64,000 nucleotides of DNA. It comes from CAXNKH01 sp049296795 (GTDB lineage: Bacteria; Pseudomonadota; Gammaproteobacteria; Burkholderiales; Burkholderiaceae_C). The stretch's first letter is position 1. Each line of letters starts with the position of its first letter. Location of the stretch: the NCBI GenBank assembly GCA_049296795.1, contig JBAQTC010000054.1, positions 267,823 to 331,822 of the forward strand, written 5' to 3'. Shown piece by piece: positions 6,116 to 15,111 of the stretch. The notes under the pieces were generated by a model that was not told the origin of the DNA, made no database searches, and saw only the letters and a program-made list of their open reading frames with translations. Made by a program: the position numbers and the translations under genes.

Positions 6116-7684
6116 ATGAAATCCAAAGCACTCACTCCCGCTGATTACCTGAAAAAAATCCTGACGGCCCGGGTCTATGACGTGGCGCATGAGACTGCGT
6201 TGGAGCCGGCCAAGACGCTGAGCCGACGGCTGCACAACAAGGTGCTGCTCAAACGCGAAGACCAGCAGCCGGTCCACAGCTTTAAATTGCGCGGCGCTTA
6301 CAACAAGCTGGCGCAACTCAGCCCCGAGCAGCTGAAAAAAGGCGTGATTTGCGCCTCCGCCGGCAACCATGCCCAGGGCGTGGCGCTGGGCGCGCACAAG
6401 CTGGGCACACAAGCCGTGATCGTGATGCCAACTACGACCCAACAGCTGAAAATAGACGCGGTTCGCGCCCTCGGCGCTGAAGTGGTGTTGCAAGGCGACA
6501 GCTATTCGGAGGCACACAGCCACGCTTTGCAATTGGAGAAAAAAACGGGAATGACTTTTGTTCACCCGTTTGATGACCCCGACGTGATCGCCGGTCAGGG
6601 CACGGTTGCCATGGAAATACTGCGCCAACTTCAAGGCTTGGGCAGCAACCGGCTTGATGCCGTGTTTGTCGCCGTCGGTGGTGGCGGCCTGATCGCAGGG
6701 GTTGCCAACTACATCAAAGCCTTGCGCCCCGAAATCTTGGTGATTGGCGTCCAAATGAACGACTCGGACGCCATGATGCAGTCGATTGCCAGCGGCCAGC
6801 GCGTTGTGCTGAGCGACGTCGGTCTGTTCTCTGACGGAACGGCCGTCAAACAAGTCGGGGAAGAGACTTTTCGGGTGGCGCGTGATCTGGTTGACGACTT
6901 CATCCGTGTAGATACTGACGCGGTATGCGCAGCCATCAAAGATATTTTTGTTGACACCCGCTGCATTGTCGAACCGGCAGGCGCCCTGGCCGTGGCCGCC
7001 ATCAAGCAGTATGTGGCGCAACACAAAACCCGGGGCGAAACCTACGCAGCGATTTTGTGCGGCGCCAACATGAATTTTGACCGGCTGCGCTTTGTGGCCG
7101 AGCGCGCCGAAGTGGGCGAGGAACGCGAAGCCCTGTTCGCCGTGACCATTCCCGAGGAGCGCGGCAGTTTCCGGCGTTTTTGCGAATTGATTGGCAAGCT
7201 GCCCAGCCTGGGCGGTGGCTCGCGCCACGTGACCGAATTCAACTACCGCATCAGCGACGCGCAGCAGGCCCAGGTGTTTGTGGGTTTAAGCACCCACGGC
7301 AAGGGTGAGTCAAGCAAAATTACAGCCAACTTCAAGCGCCATGGCTTCGAGACGCTGGACCTGAGCCATGACGAACTGGCTAAAGAGCACATCCGGCACA
7401 TGGTTGGCGGGCATTCGGCGTTGGCCCACAACGAGCGTATCTTGCGCTTTGTATTCCCTGAGCAACCCGGCGCTTTGATGAAGTTTTTAAGCCTGATGCG
7501 ACCGGGCTGGAACATCAGCCTGTTTCACTACCGCAATCAGGGTTCCGACTACGGCCGGATTCTTGTCGGCCTGCAAGTCCCAGCCAGTGACAACAAGTCT
7601 TTTGACAAGTTCCTCGCCACCCTGGCCTACCCCTGGGTCGAAGAAACCGACAACCCGGTTTATCGCCTGTTTCTGAAATCATGA
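6116..7684 (+). CDS. ilvA: threonine ammonia-lyase, biosynthetic
   Basis: PLP-dependent threonine deaminase making 2-oxobutanoate, the first step of isoleucine synthesis. The 522-residue length matches the long biosynthetic form. The N-terminal catalytic domain has the PLP lysine in HSFKLRGAYNK, SAGNHAQGVA and the phosphate-binding VAVGGGGLIAGV. The C-terminal third (from about residue 330) carries two ACT-like regulatory regions: EERGSFRRFCELIGK and FPEQPGALMKFLSLM. These normally bind isoleucine (inhibitor) and valine. The ATG at 6116 was chosen over an upstream frame that runs into the REP repeat; no strong ribosome-binding site is visible. The stop codon overlaps the next start (ATGA), so it is co-translated with the 5'-nucleotidase. 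Confidence 0.96.
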   Translation: MKSKALTPADYLKKILTARVYDVAHETALEPAKTLSRRLHNKVLLKREDQQPVHSFKLRGAYNKLAQLSPEQLKKGVICASAGNHAQGVALGAHKLGTQAVIVMPTTTQQLKIDAVRALGAEVVLQGDSYSEAHSHALQLEKKTGMTFVHPFDDPDVIAGQGTVAMEILRQLQGLGSNRLDAVFVAVGGGGLIAGVANYIKALRPEILVIGVQMNDSDAMMQSIASGQRVVLSDVGLFSDGTAVKQVGEETFRVARDLVDDFIRVDTDAVCAAIKDIFVDTRCIVEPAGALAVAAIKQYVAQHKTRGETYAAILCGANMNFDRLRFVAERAEVGEEREALFAVTIPEERGSFRRFCELIGKLPSLGGGSRHVTEFNYRISDAQQAQVFVGLSTHGKGESSKITANFKRHGFETLDLSHDELAKEHIRHMVGGHSALAHNERILRFVFPEQPGALMKFLSLMRPGWNISLFHYRNQGSDYGRILVGLQVPASDNKSFDKFLATLAYPWVEETDNPVYRLFLKS

Positions 7685-8583
7685 GTGCATCGCTCGAAGG
7701 CCAGTTGGTCGTTGCCATTTCGTCGCGGGCGCTGTTCGATTTCGAGCAGGAAAACGAGGTGTTCGAACAAAACGATGACCGTGCTTACATGGCGCTGCAA
7801 TTGCAAAGGCTGGAGCAGCCGGCACGCCCCGGCGTGGCTTTTTCCCTGGTCAAAAAACTGCTGGCTTTCAACGAAGCGCAGGCACAACGGGTCGAGGTGG
7901 TGATTCTTTCGCGCAACGACCCGGTCTCGGGCATGCGGGTCTTTCGCTCGGCCCAACATTACGGGCTACCAATCCAGCGCGGCAGCTTCACCCGTGGCCA
8001 AGCGCCTTGGCGCTACCTCAGGCCGCTGCATGCCAACCTGTTTTTGTCGACCCATCTGAGTGATGTGCGGGCTGCCTTGGCCGCCGGCGTTCCGGCAGCG
8101 CAGGTCTATCCGCAATCAGCCCATGCCAGCGATGCGCACCCGCATGAAGTCCGGATTGCTTTTGACGGCGACGCGGTGTTGTTTGGCGACGAGGCCGAGC
8201 AGGTCTATCAGACCCAGGGTTTGAATGCTTTTCAGCAGCACGAAAAGGACAAAGCCAGCCTGCCGCTGGCCGACGGCCCCTTTAAGCCCTTGCTGGCGGC
8301 CTTGCACCGCTTGCAGCAAGAAGGCCGGCCTGAAATGCGGATCCGCACCGCACTGGTGACGGCGCGCAGCGCCCCGGCGCACGAGCGCGCGATTCGAACC
8401 TTGATGAACTGGAACATCGCAGTCGATGAGGCCATGTTCCTCGGCGGCCTGGCCAAGGGAGAATTTTTGCGCGAATTTGAGCCCGACTTTTTCTTTGACG
8501 ATCAGACCGGCCACATCGAGTCGGCGGCCCGCCACGTGCCTTCAGGCCACGTGGCCAGTGGGGTGTCCAACCCCGGACCATGA
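7681..8583 (+). CDS. cytosolic 5'-nucleotidase (NT5C1-like family)
   Basis: A 300-residue protein like the 5-nucleotidase family Pfam PF06189, which includes vertebrate cytosolic 5'-nucleotidase I and many bacterial members and dephosphorylates nucleoside monophosphates. Visible features are VVAISSRALFDF at the N-terminus, SRNDPVSGMRVF, the HAD-like aspartates in RIAFDGDAVLFGDE, and FFFDDQTGH near the C-terminus. The start codon overlaps the ilvA stop by 4 bp, indicating an operon. Why a nucleotidase is coupled to threonine deaminase is not clear. The family assignment is by recognition; the preferred substrate is unknown. Confidence 0.82.
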   Translation: MSASLEGQLVVAISSRALFDFEQENEVFEQNDDRAYMALQLQRLEQPARPGVAFSLVKKLLAFNEAQAQRVEVVILSRNDPVSGMRVFRSAQHYGLPIQRGSFTRGQAPWRYLRPLHANLFLSTHLSDVRAALAAGVPAAQVYPQSAHASDAHPHEVRIAFDGDAVLFGDEAEQVYQTQGLNAFQQHEKDKASLPLADGPFKPLLAALHRLQQEGRPEMRIRTALVTARSAPAHERAIRTLMNWNIAVDEAMFLGGLAKGEFLREFEPDFFFDDQTGHIESAARHVPSGHVASGVSNPGP

Positions 8584-8638
8584 AATAAAAGCCCAGCTCA
8601 CCGGCTTAACCGCTACGATGCAAGCCTAGGGTTTCATC

Positions 8639-10435
8639 ATGGCCATTTTTCACAAACTGCGTTCGTTCCAGGCTTTTGCCGCCAGGGTCTGGGCCCTGGC
8701 TCTTCCTTACTTCAAATCGGAAGAAAAATGGAAAGCTCGCGGCTTGCTGGCCAGCATCGTTTTGCTCAATCTGGCTTCGGTCTATATGCTGGTTCTGCTG
8801 AACGACTGGTTGCGGCTTTTTTACGATGCGCTGGAGCAACGCCAAGCCCAGGCGTTCTACCACCAGTTGTTTCGTTTTTCCTACTTAGCGGCCAGCTATA
8901 TCGTCATTGCGGTCTATAAGTTTTACCTGACCCAGTTGCTGGAGATTCGGTGGCGCGCCTGGATGAACGGTCATTATCTGCAGCGCTGGTTGCACAACCA
9001 CGCTTTCTACCGGCTGGAGCTTGATCGCTTCAGCAAATTCTCCGGTATTGATACCCAAGCCCCGGACAACCCGGACCAAAGGATTCAAGAAGACCTGGGG
9101 TTATTCACCAGTTACAGCGTTTCGCTGAGCATGGGGTTGCTGAACTCGCTGGTCACTTTGCTCAGCTTTGCCGGTATTTTGTGGGTCTTGAGTGGAACCC
9201 TGGACTTCAGCTTCCAGGGCATGCATTACGAAGTGTCGGGTTTCATGGTCTGGATGGCGCTGCTGTACTGCCTTGTCGGCAGTGTTCTGACACATCTCAT
9301 TGGTCGACCGCTGATTTCACTCAATTACTTGCAACAGCGCTTTGAAGCCGATTTTCGCCATCACATGGTCAGGATGCGCGAATACAGCGAATCGATCGCG
9401 CTGGACCGGGGCGAAGCCGTCGAGCGAACCTACCTCGACAACCGTTTTACCCGGGTTCTGGGCAACTATCTGCGGTTGATCAAAGCGCAGAAAAAACTGA
9501 CCTGGTTCACCGTGGGTTTTGGCCAAGCTGCCGTCGTATTCCCGCTGATCGTGGCCGCCCCGCGTTATTTCAGCGGTGCCATTGCGCTCGGTGAACTGAT
9601 GCAAATTGCTTCTGCTTTTGGCCGAATCCAGGACGCTTTGAGCTGGTTTGTCGACAATTACAACCAACTGGCTGCTTGGCGCGCCACCGCAGACCGTCTC
9701 ACCCGCTTTGACGATTCGATCGTCAATTCGGCCAAAAACGACTCCATCACCCTAAGCAGCAGCGCCAACGGTTTGCTGGCGCAGAACCTGAGCGTGACTT
9801 TGCCAACCGGGCTTGTCTTGTTTGGCAAGCTCAGCTTGCGCGTCAGGCCCGGTGTCAACGTGTTGATCGAAGGGCCGTCGGGCAGTGGAAAATCCACCCT
9901 GTTTCGCTGTCTGGCAGGCATTTGGCCTTATGCCAGTGGCACGCTGTCCTTTCCGCCTAACGCCATGTTTGTGCCGCAACGCCCTTATTTCCCCAACGGT
10001 CTGTTGCGCGAGGCACTGACCTACCCCGAGGCCGCTACGCCTTACAGCGATCAGCAGCTGAAGCAGGCGCTGCGCGATGTGTTGCTGCCCGATCTGTGCA
10101 ACCAGCTCGATGCCCCTGATGCCTGGAACCAAATACTCTCAGCGGGTGAACAGCAAAGGCTGGCCATTGCGCGGGTTTTGTTGAAAAAACCGGGCTGGGT
10201 ATTTCTGGACGAGTCCACCAGTGCGCTCGATACACAGGCCGAAATGCTGATTTATCAGCGCTTGCTAAGCTTGGTCCAAGAACAAAATGGCGCTTTGGTA
10301 TCGATCGCACACCGCCACACCTTGCGGGCGCTACATCAAGAACGCTGGATCATTGAGCCAGCAGCCGTTGGCAGCGCAAGCCTCTACCACCTCCACAGCC
10401 AGTCAGCCATTCAGAGCGCCGGCATTAAGCCTTGA
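8639..10435 (+). CDS. SbmA/YddA-like ABC transporter, fused permease-ATPase
   Basis: A 598-residue half-transporter with an N-terminal membrane domain (about residues 20-340, several hydrophobic helices) of the SbmA/BacA/YddA and ABCD type, and a C-terminal ATPase. The Walker A is EGPSGSGKSTLFRC, the signature ILSAGEQQRLAIARVLL, and the Walker B VFLDESTSALD. It should act as a homodimer in the inner membrane. Relatives import peptides, vitamin B12 or long-chain acyl substrates; the substrate here is not predictable. The last 11 bp overlap the convergent serS gene. The gene follows the nucleotidase by 55 bp and may have its own promoter. Confidence 0.88.
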   Translation: MAIFHKLRSFQAFAARVWALALPYFKSEEKWKARGLLASIVLLNLASVYMLVLLNDWLRLFYDALEQRQAQAFYHQLFRFSYLAASYIVIAVYKFYLTQLLEIRWRAWMNGHYLQRWLHNHAFYRLELDRFSKFSGIDTQAPDNPDQRIQEDLGLFTSYSVSLSMGLLNSLVTLLSFAGILWVLSGTLDFSFQGMHYEVSGFMVWMALLYCLVGSVLTHLIGRPLISLNYLQQRFEADFRHHMVRMREYSESIALDRGEAVERTYLDNRFTRVLGNYLRLIKAQKKLTWFTVGFGQAAVVFPLIVAAPRYFSGAIALGELMQIASAFGRIQDALSWFVDNYNQLAAWRATADRLTRFDDSIVNSAKNDSITLSSSANGLLAQNLSVTLPTGLVLFGKLSLRVRPGVNVLIEGPSGSGKSTLFRCLAGIWPYASGTLSFPPNAMFVPQRPYFPNGLLREALTYPEAATPYSDQQLKQALRDVLLPDLCNQLDAPDAWNQILSAGEQQRLAIARVLLKKPGWVFLDESTSALDTQAEMLIYQRLLSLVQEQNGALVSIAHRHTLRALHQERWIIEPAAVGSASLYHLHSQSAIQSAGIKP

Positions 10436-11741
10436 GCACGCAGAGCCCGCCCAAATAAGAACGCAAGGCCTCGGGCACAGTGACCGAGCCATCGGCGTTC
10501 TGGTAATTCTCCAGCACCGCCACCAGGGTGCGGCCCACGGCCAGGCCCGAACCGTTGAGGGTGTGAACCAATTCATTTTTGCCCTGGGAATTTTTGAATC
10601 GGGCTTGCAGACGGCGCGCCTGAAACGCTTCGCAATTAGAGACCGAACTGATCTCCCGATACGTATTTTGTGCCGGCAACCAGACTTCAAGGTCGTAGGT
10701 TTTGGCGGCACCAAAACCCATGTCACCGGTGCACAGTGCCATCACGCGGTACGGCAAGCCGAGTTTTTGCAAAATCGCTTCAGCGTGTCCCGTCATCTGT
10801 TCGAGCGCCGCCGAGCTGTGCTGCGGATGAACAATCTGCACCATCTCAACTTTGTCGAACTGGTGCTGGCGAATCAGACCCCGAGTGTCGCGCCCAGAGG
10901 ATCCGGCTTCGGATCGAAAACAGGGGGTGTGGGCTGTCAACTTGATGGGTAAGGCAGACTCAGCAATGACTTCATCGCGAACAAAGTTGGTTAGCGGAAC
11001 TTCACTGGTCGGAATCAAGTACAGCGCGCTGTTGTCAGGTTGGGCTTCGCCTTCTTGTCCGCCTTTTTTAGCGGCAAACAAATCGCCTTCGAATTTGGGC
11101 AACTGGCCGGTGCCGCGCAAACTGTCGGCGTTAACGATGTAAGGGGTGTAGCACTCGGTGTAGCCATGCTCCAGGGTCTGCACATCGAGCATGAATGCAC
11201 TAATGGCACGGTGTAAGCGAGCGATTTGGCCCTTCATGACGGTGAAACGTGAACCCGTGAGTTTGATTCCCAATTCAAAATCCAGACCCAGCGGCTGGCC
11301 CAAGTCGACATGGTCTTGGGCAACGAAGTCCAGCGCACGCGGGGTGCCCCAGGTTCGCACCACCACATTGCCCGACTCGTCTGCGCCCAGTGGCACGCTG
11401 TCGTTGGGCAAGTTGGGCAGGGCCAGCAGCATGGTCTGCAACTCGGCTTGTATCTGGTCGAGCTTGAGTGCCGAGCTGTCGAGCTCGCCCTTGAGCAGGG
11501 CCACATCAGCCATCACCGCATCGACCTGAACGGCTTCACCCTTGGCCTTGAGCTGGCCAATTTGCTTGCTCAAGGTATTGCGCTTGGCCTGCAATTCCTC
11601 GGTGCGGCTCTGCAGGGTTTTGCGCTCGGTCTCAAGCTGCTTGAAGCTTTCGACGTTCAAAAAGGTTTGTGGTGATTTGCGGGTCTCTAGCCGCGCGATG
11701 ACCGAATCAAGGTCTTTTCGCAGGAGAAGGATGTCTAACAT
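10425..11741 (-). CDS. serS: serine--tRNA ligase
   Basis: Class II seryl-tRNA synthetase, 438 residues, charging tRNA-Ser in the cytoplasm. The N-terminal tRNA-binding coiled coil spans about residues 25-105 (rich in K, E, Q: LETERKTLQSRTEELQAKRN). Catalytic motif 2 is in CFRSEAGSSGRDTRG, and motif 3 in NGSGLAVGRTLVAVLENY. The length and motif order match bacterial SerRS. It is transcribed leftward, downstream of ispH with a gap of about 18 bp, and probably belongs to the fkpB-ispH-serS transcription unit. Its 3' end overlaps the convergent ABC transporter gene by 11 bp. Confidence 0.97.
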   Translation of the reverse strand: MLDILLLRKDLDSVIARLETRKSPQTFLNVESFKQLETERKTLQSRTEELQAKRNTLSKQIGQLKAKGEAVQVDAVMADVALLKGELDSSALKLDQIQAELQTMLLALPNLPNDSVPLGADESGNVVVRTWGTPRALDFVAQDHVDLGQPLGLDFELGIKLTGSRFTVMKGQIARLHRAISAFMLDVQTLEHGYTECYTPYIVNADSLRGTGQLPKFEGDLFAAKKGGQEGEAQPDNSALYLIPTSEVPLTNFVRDEVIAESALPIKLTAHTPCFRSEAGSSGRDTRGLIRQHQFDKVEMVQIVHPQHSSAALEQMTGHAEAILQKLGLPYRVMALCTGDMGFGAAKTYDLEVWLPAQNTYREISSVSNCEAFQARRLQARFKNSQGKNELVHTLNGSGLAVGRTLVAVLENYQNADGSVTVPEALRSYLGGLCVLKA

Positions 11742-11759
11742 CCCCGCATTGTAATTTTT

Positions 11760-12698
11760 TCAAGCGGAGTCGCTTTTCAAGCCTTTGGGCATTGGGAATT
11801 TCACTGTTTCTTCTATCCCGTCCATTTTGCGTACCGACACCGCTCCCAATTCCTTGATTCGGTCTATCACCTGTCGCACCAGAATCCCAGGCGCCGAAGC
11901 CCCTGCGGTCAGCCCCACGGTTTGCTTGCCTTCGAACCACGAAGCTTGCAACTCGTTGGCGTTGTCCACCAAGTAACTCGGCGTGCCGAGCTTGAGCGCG
12001 ACGTCGCGCAGCCGGTTGCTGTTGGAGCTGCTGGGGCTACCGACCACGATCACCAGATCGACCTGCGGGCTCAGCACTTTGATCGCATCTTGCCGATTCT
12101 GCGTGGCGTAGCAAATGTCCTGCAGCTTGGGCAAGCGCACCTGGGGAAACCGCTGTTGGATGACCGCAGCAATTTCAGCAGCATCGTCCACACTGAGCGT
12201 GGTCTGGGTCACCATGGCCAGCTTTTCGGTTTGCTCCGGTACTACCCGCGCCACATCGGCCGCTGTCTGCACCAAATGAATCCCGCTGGCGAGTTGGCCC
12301 ATCGTTCCCTCAACTTCGGGGTGCCCTTGGTGCCCGATCATGATGAACTCATAGCCTTCTTTGGCCAATTTGGCCACCTCAACATGGACCTTGGTCACCA
12401 GCGGGCAGGTGGCATCAAAAATCGTAAAGCCGCGCGCCTGGGCCTCTTGCTGCACCGCTTTGCTGACACCATGGGCGGAGAACACCAGGGTGGCGCCTGC
12501 CGGCACGTCGGCCAGGCCTTCGATAAAAATCACGCCGCGCGACTTAAGGTCGTTCACCACGTGGGTGTTATGGACGATTTCATGGCGCACGTAGATCGGT
12601 GCGCCAAATTTATGGATCGCTCGCTCAACGATTTCTATTGCCCGATCAACCCCGGCACAAAATCCGAGAGGCTCGGCCAAAACGATGTCTTGCAGCAT
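11760..12698 (-). CDS. ispH: 4-hydroxy-3-methylbut-2-enyl diphosphate reductase
   Basis: Last enzyme of the MEP isoprenoid pathway, an Fe-S protein producing IPP and DMAPP. The cluster cysteines are in EPLGFCAGVDRA, FDATCPLVTKVH and LQDICYATQNRQ; the conserved GSPSSSNSNRL lies between the last motif and the C-terminus. About 312 residues, normal length. The ATG at 12698 overlaps the stop codon of the upstream FKBP gene (TGATG). A GTG one codon earlier is an alternative. The fkpB-ispH pairing is common in proteobacteria, supporting both calls. Confidence 0.97.
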   Translation of the reverse strand: MLQDIVLAEPLGFCAGVDRAIEIVERAIHKFGAPIYVRHEIVHNTHVVNDLKSRGVIFIEGLADVPAGATLVFSAHGVSKAVQQEAQARGFTIFDATCPLVTKVHVEVAKLAKEGYEFIMIGHQGHPEVEGTMGQLASGIHLVQTAADVARVVPEQTEKLAMVTQTTLSVDDAAEIAAVIQQRFPQVRLPKLQDICYATQNRQDAIKVLSPQVDLVIVVGSPSSSNSNRLRDVALKLGTPSYLVDNANELQASWFEGKQTVGLTAGASAPGILVRQVIDRIKELGAVSVRKMDGIEETVKFPMPKGLKSDSA

Positions 12699-13162
12699 CA
12701 CAGCACCCCAATCACATGGACTTCAAAACTCACCGGCAGACCCGCCAGGGGGTGGTTGAAATCAAATCGAACGGCGTTGCCTTGCTCGGGTGTTTGCAAT
12801 TCCAGCACCACACCGGCATAGCTGGCCTGACCATCGGGCGTGGGGAACTGGACCACATCACCGATCTGGTAACGCTCATCGGGGTCTCCCAACTGGCGTA
12901 GCAGTTTGCGCGCCACCCACTGCTGCATATCCGCCTTGCGTTCTCCAAAAGCTTGGCCAGCAGCGAGTTCGAACGTGGCGCGAACACCCTCTTCCAAGCC
13001 GATTAAACATTGTTCAATCGCCGGTGACAGCTCACCGGTTCCCAACGACAGGGTGGCGGGCTTATCGGCAAAGGTGTTGATGATGTCGCCAGCCGGCCCA
13101 GCGATTCGGTAATGCAGGGTCAGGAAAGAGCCGGCTTGAACGCGCGCGACGGATACAACCAT
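12698..13162 (-). CDS. fkpB: FKBP-type peptidyl-prolyl isomerase, SlpA-like
   Basis: A 154-residue FKBP-type prolyl isomerase of the SlyD/SlpA group. The FKBP core is seen in SFLTLHYRIAG, FADKPATLSLGTGEL and IEQCLIGLEEG, followed by the inserted-flap region and PLAGLPVSFEVHVIGV. No His-rich metal-binding tail is present, unlike SlyD, so SlpA (FkpB) is the better name. It precedes ispH with overlapping stop and start codons. It probably helps folding of cytoplasmic or ribosome-associated proteins. The start ATG at 13162 has AGGT a few bases upstream. Confidence 0.88.
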   Translation of the reverse strand: MVVSVARVQAGSFLTLHYRIAGPAGDIINTFADKPATLSLGTGELSPAIEQCLIGLEEGVRATFELAAGQAFGERKADMQQWVARKLLRQLGDPDERYQIGDVVQFPTPDGQASYAGVVLELQTPEQGNAVRFDFNHPLAGLPVSFEVHVIGVL

Positions 13163-13228
13163 ACAGACCTGTCTCTCAAGGAATTAAACTAGCCTGCATT
13201 GTAGAAAACCCGTGGAAACAGCGTCGCC

Positions 13229-13912
13229 ATGCTACTCAAAGACCTTCCAATCCATACCCGACCGCGCGAAAAGCTGTTGGCCTACGGGCCAGCCAATTTG
13301 AGCGACGCCGAGTTACTGGCCTTGTTGCTGCGCACCGGCATGGCGGGAAAAAACGTGTTGCAGTTGGCCGAGGAATTGCTGGACGCCAAAATCGGTTTCG
13401 GTGGGGTCGCCGGTCTGCTGAACGCCAGCGCAGAGGATCTCAAGCGGATCAAAGGACTGGGGCCAGCCAAGCGCGCCGAACTGGTCGCGGTTCTGGAATT
13501 GTCACGCCGTGCCCTGGCTCAGCAGCTCAAACAAAAAACCGTGCTGAACTCAGCCCAGGCCGTCAAGGATTACCTGCAACTGCATTTGTCCGAGAGGCCG
13601 CACGAAGTGTTTGCCGTGCTGTTTTTAGACAGTCAGCATCAGATGCTGGCACTGGAAGACATGTTTCGAGGGACACTGACCCAAACCAGCGTTTACCCGC
13701 GCGAAGTGGTGTTGCGTTGCTTGCACCACCACGCCAGTGCCGTGGTACTGGCACACAACCACCCCAGCGGAGCAGTTCAACCCTCGAGTGCCGATCTGGT
13801 CTTGACCAACACGCTCAAAGCTGCTTTGGCGCTGGTCGATGTGCGGGTGCTCGACCATGTGATCGTAGCCCGCGGCAACGCCTTGTCGATGGCTCAGCAA
13901 GGCTTGTTGTGA
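13229..13912 (+). CDS. radC: RadC family JAMM/MPN-domain protein
   Basis: A 227-residue RadC-type protein. The N-terminus carries helix-hairpin-helix-like DNA-binding segments (DLKRIKGLGPAKRAEL). The C-terminal MPN/JAMM domain has the metal-binding HxHPSG motif in VLAHNHPSGAVQPSSAD, with the catalytic glutamate upstream in EVFAVLFLD. RadC was once linked to DNA repair, but its true role is unresolved. It is divergent from fkpB, with 66 bp between. The Smr-domain gene begins 8 bp after its stop, so the two are probably co-transcribed. Confidence 0.93.
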   Translation: MLLKDLPIHTRPREKLLAYGPANLSDAELLALLLRTGMAGKNVLQLAEELLDAKIGFGGVAGLLNASAEDLKRIKGLGPAKRAELVAVLELSRRALAQQLKQKTVLNSAQAVKDYLQLHLSERPHEVFAVLFLDSQHQMLALEDMFRGTLTQTSVYPREVVLRCLHHHASAVVLAHNHPSGAVQPSSADLVLTNTLKAALALVDVRVLDHVIVARGNALSMAQQGLL

Positions 13913-13920
13913 GTCATCCG

Positions 13921-14652
13921 ATGAGGATCAAAATCAAAACATGGGCCGAACTGAAACAGGTTCGGCGCGTAATTGAGTCTCAGGCCCTGGCTCGTCAACA
14001 GAATGACCTCGCGCAGCAGCAAGCACTGGCCCAGGTACTCCAAGAAAAAAATCTGTTCCAAGCCGCTGTGGGCAAAGTCCAGCCCCTCAAGCAGGAACCT
14101 CGGGCCGTTCGAACCGCAGACCCAGCACGCGCAGCCATGGGTGCAACAACTACAGAAGCAGCGCAGAGGCTGGCGCCATCTGTTCACCCAGGACCGAAAG
14201 CCAGGGTCGCCCCACCGAACTCCAGCCTGAGCGATGCATTTGAACGCGCTCCACCCAGCCTTGACGACACGTTTAGCCGCTATGCCCAACCGGGTGTCGG
14301 CAGCGATGTCCTGCGCAAACTGAGCCAAGGCCACTGGCAGATTCAGCGCTCACTGGACTTGCATGGACTGCGCAGTGAACAGGCGCGCGACACGCTGGCT
14401 CTTTTTATTCAGCAGTCCCAGCATCTTGGTGTCCGCTGTGTGAAGGTGGTACATGGCAAAGGGTTGAGTTCACCCGGGCAGACACCCGTGCTCAAGCAAA
14501 AAGTTCATAACTGGTTGGTCCAGCAGCCCGAGGTGCTGGCTTTTGTTCAGGCCCAGGCCGCTGAGGGCGGCGCTGGCGCTCTTGTTGTTTTGCTGCAGTC
14601 CAAGCTCAACTCTGAAATAAGCACGACAGCTCTCAGAAACCGACCCAGATGA
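13921..14652 (+). CDS. Smr domain-containing protein
   Basis: A 243-residue protein with a C-terminal Smr (small MutS-related) domain at about residues 135-230: SLDLHGLRSEQARDTL, VKVVHGKGLSS and GGAGALVVLLQ. The N-terminal half is basic and coiled-coil-like (LAQQQALAQVLQEKN) and then low-complexity. Smr domains are nucleic-acid nicking endonucleases; stand-alone members relate to E. coli YdaL/SmrA/SmrB, the latter a ribosome-collision nuclease. I chose the ATG at 13921 because the open frame upstream lies inside radC. It ends 9 bp from the convergent haemoglobin gene. Confidence 0.88.
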   Translation: MRIKIKTWAELKQVRRVIESQALARQQNDLAQQQALAQVLQEKNLFQAAVGKVQPLKQEPRAVRTADPARAAMGATTTEAAQRLAPSVHPGPKARVAPPNSSLSDAFERAPPSLDDTFSRYAQPGVGSDVLRKLSQGHWQIQRSLDLHGLRSEQARDTLALFIQQSQHLGVRCVKVVHGKGLSSPGQTPVLKQKVHNWLVQQPEVLAFVQAQAAEGGAGALVVLLQSKLNSEISTTALRNRPR

Positions 14653-14661
14653 TGCAGCGCT

Positions 14662-15069
14662 CTAGGCTGGGGTATTTCGCATCCAATCAGCGGTCTGAAA
14701 AAATGAATCGCGTAGCCGGGAACGAAGATCTTCGGGCACACCGGTTTCTCCCATGGCCTGATCCATGCACGCCAGCCACTGGTCTCGTTCCCGGATGCCG
14801 ATACGAAAGCCCATATGCCTGGCCCGCAGGCGCGGGTGCCCAAAACGGTCGGTGTAGTGCTGGGGACCGCCAAGCCAACCGCATAAAAACCAAAACAGCT
14901 TGTCACGCGCACTGGAGAGTTCTGTTCCATGAACGGCCCGTAGTACCTGGTAGTCAGGCTCCAGATCCATCAGATCGTAAAACCGCTCGGTCAGGGCCCT
15001 GACCCGTGGTTCACCCCCCATCGACTCGAACGGGGTTGGTGTCGGTCGGTTTTCTTGTATCTTCAACAT
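14662..15069 (-). CDS. group II truncated haemoglobin
   Basis: A 135-residue 2-on-2 haemoglobin of the TrHbO type. The proximal histidine is in RLRARHMGFRIG, the distal/E-helix region in ARDKLFWFLCGWLGGP, and the FG segment in RFGHPRLRARH. The Trp after FFxQTADW-like motifs near the end (FFQTADWM) also fits group II. These proteins bind O2 or NO and are linked to peroxide or nitrosative stress. The start MLKIQENRPTPTPFESMGG is typical. It follows, in the same direction, the FtsX-type permease, whose stop is at 15112 upstream of it only in coordinate terms; the two are leftward neighbours with a 42-bp gap. Confidence 0.9.
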   Translation of the reverse strand: MLKIQENRPTPTPFESMGGEPRVRALTERFYDLMDLEPDYQVLRAVHGTELSSARDKLFWFLCGWLGGPQHYTDRFGHPRLRARHMGFRIGIRERDQWLACMDQAMGETGVPEDLRSRLRDSFFQTADWMRNTPA

Positions 15070-15111
15070 TTCGGCCAGCTCAAAAGCTGGTATTTTCCCA
15101 GAGAACCGATT

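Noticed and set aside
6029..7228. Long open frame (399 codons) antisense to ilvA
   Set aside because: It lies fully opposite a well-conserved enzyme, its translation is His/Gln/Val-rich without domains, and it has no ribosome-binding site; it mirrors the codon bias of ilvA.
11922..12821. Open frame (299 codons) antisense to ispH
   Set aside because: Overlaps two confirmed genes on the other strand; no start signal or domain.
13717..13920. N-terminal extension of the Smr-domain protein into radC
   Set aside because: The added residues are out-of-frame radC sequence; the ATG at 13921 lies 8 bp after the radC stop.
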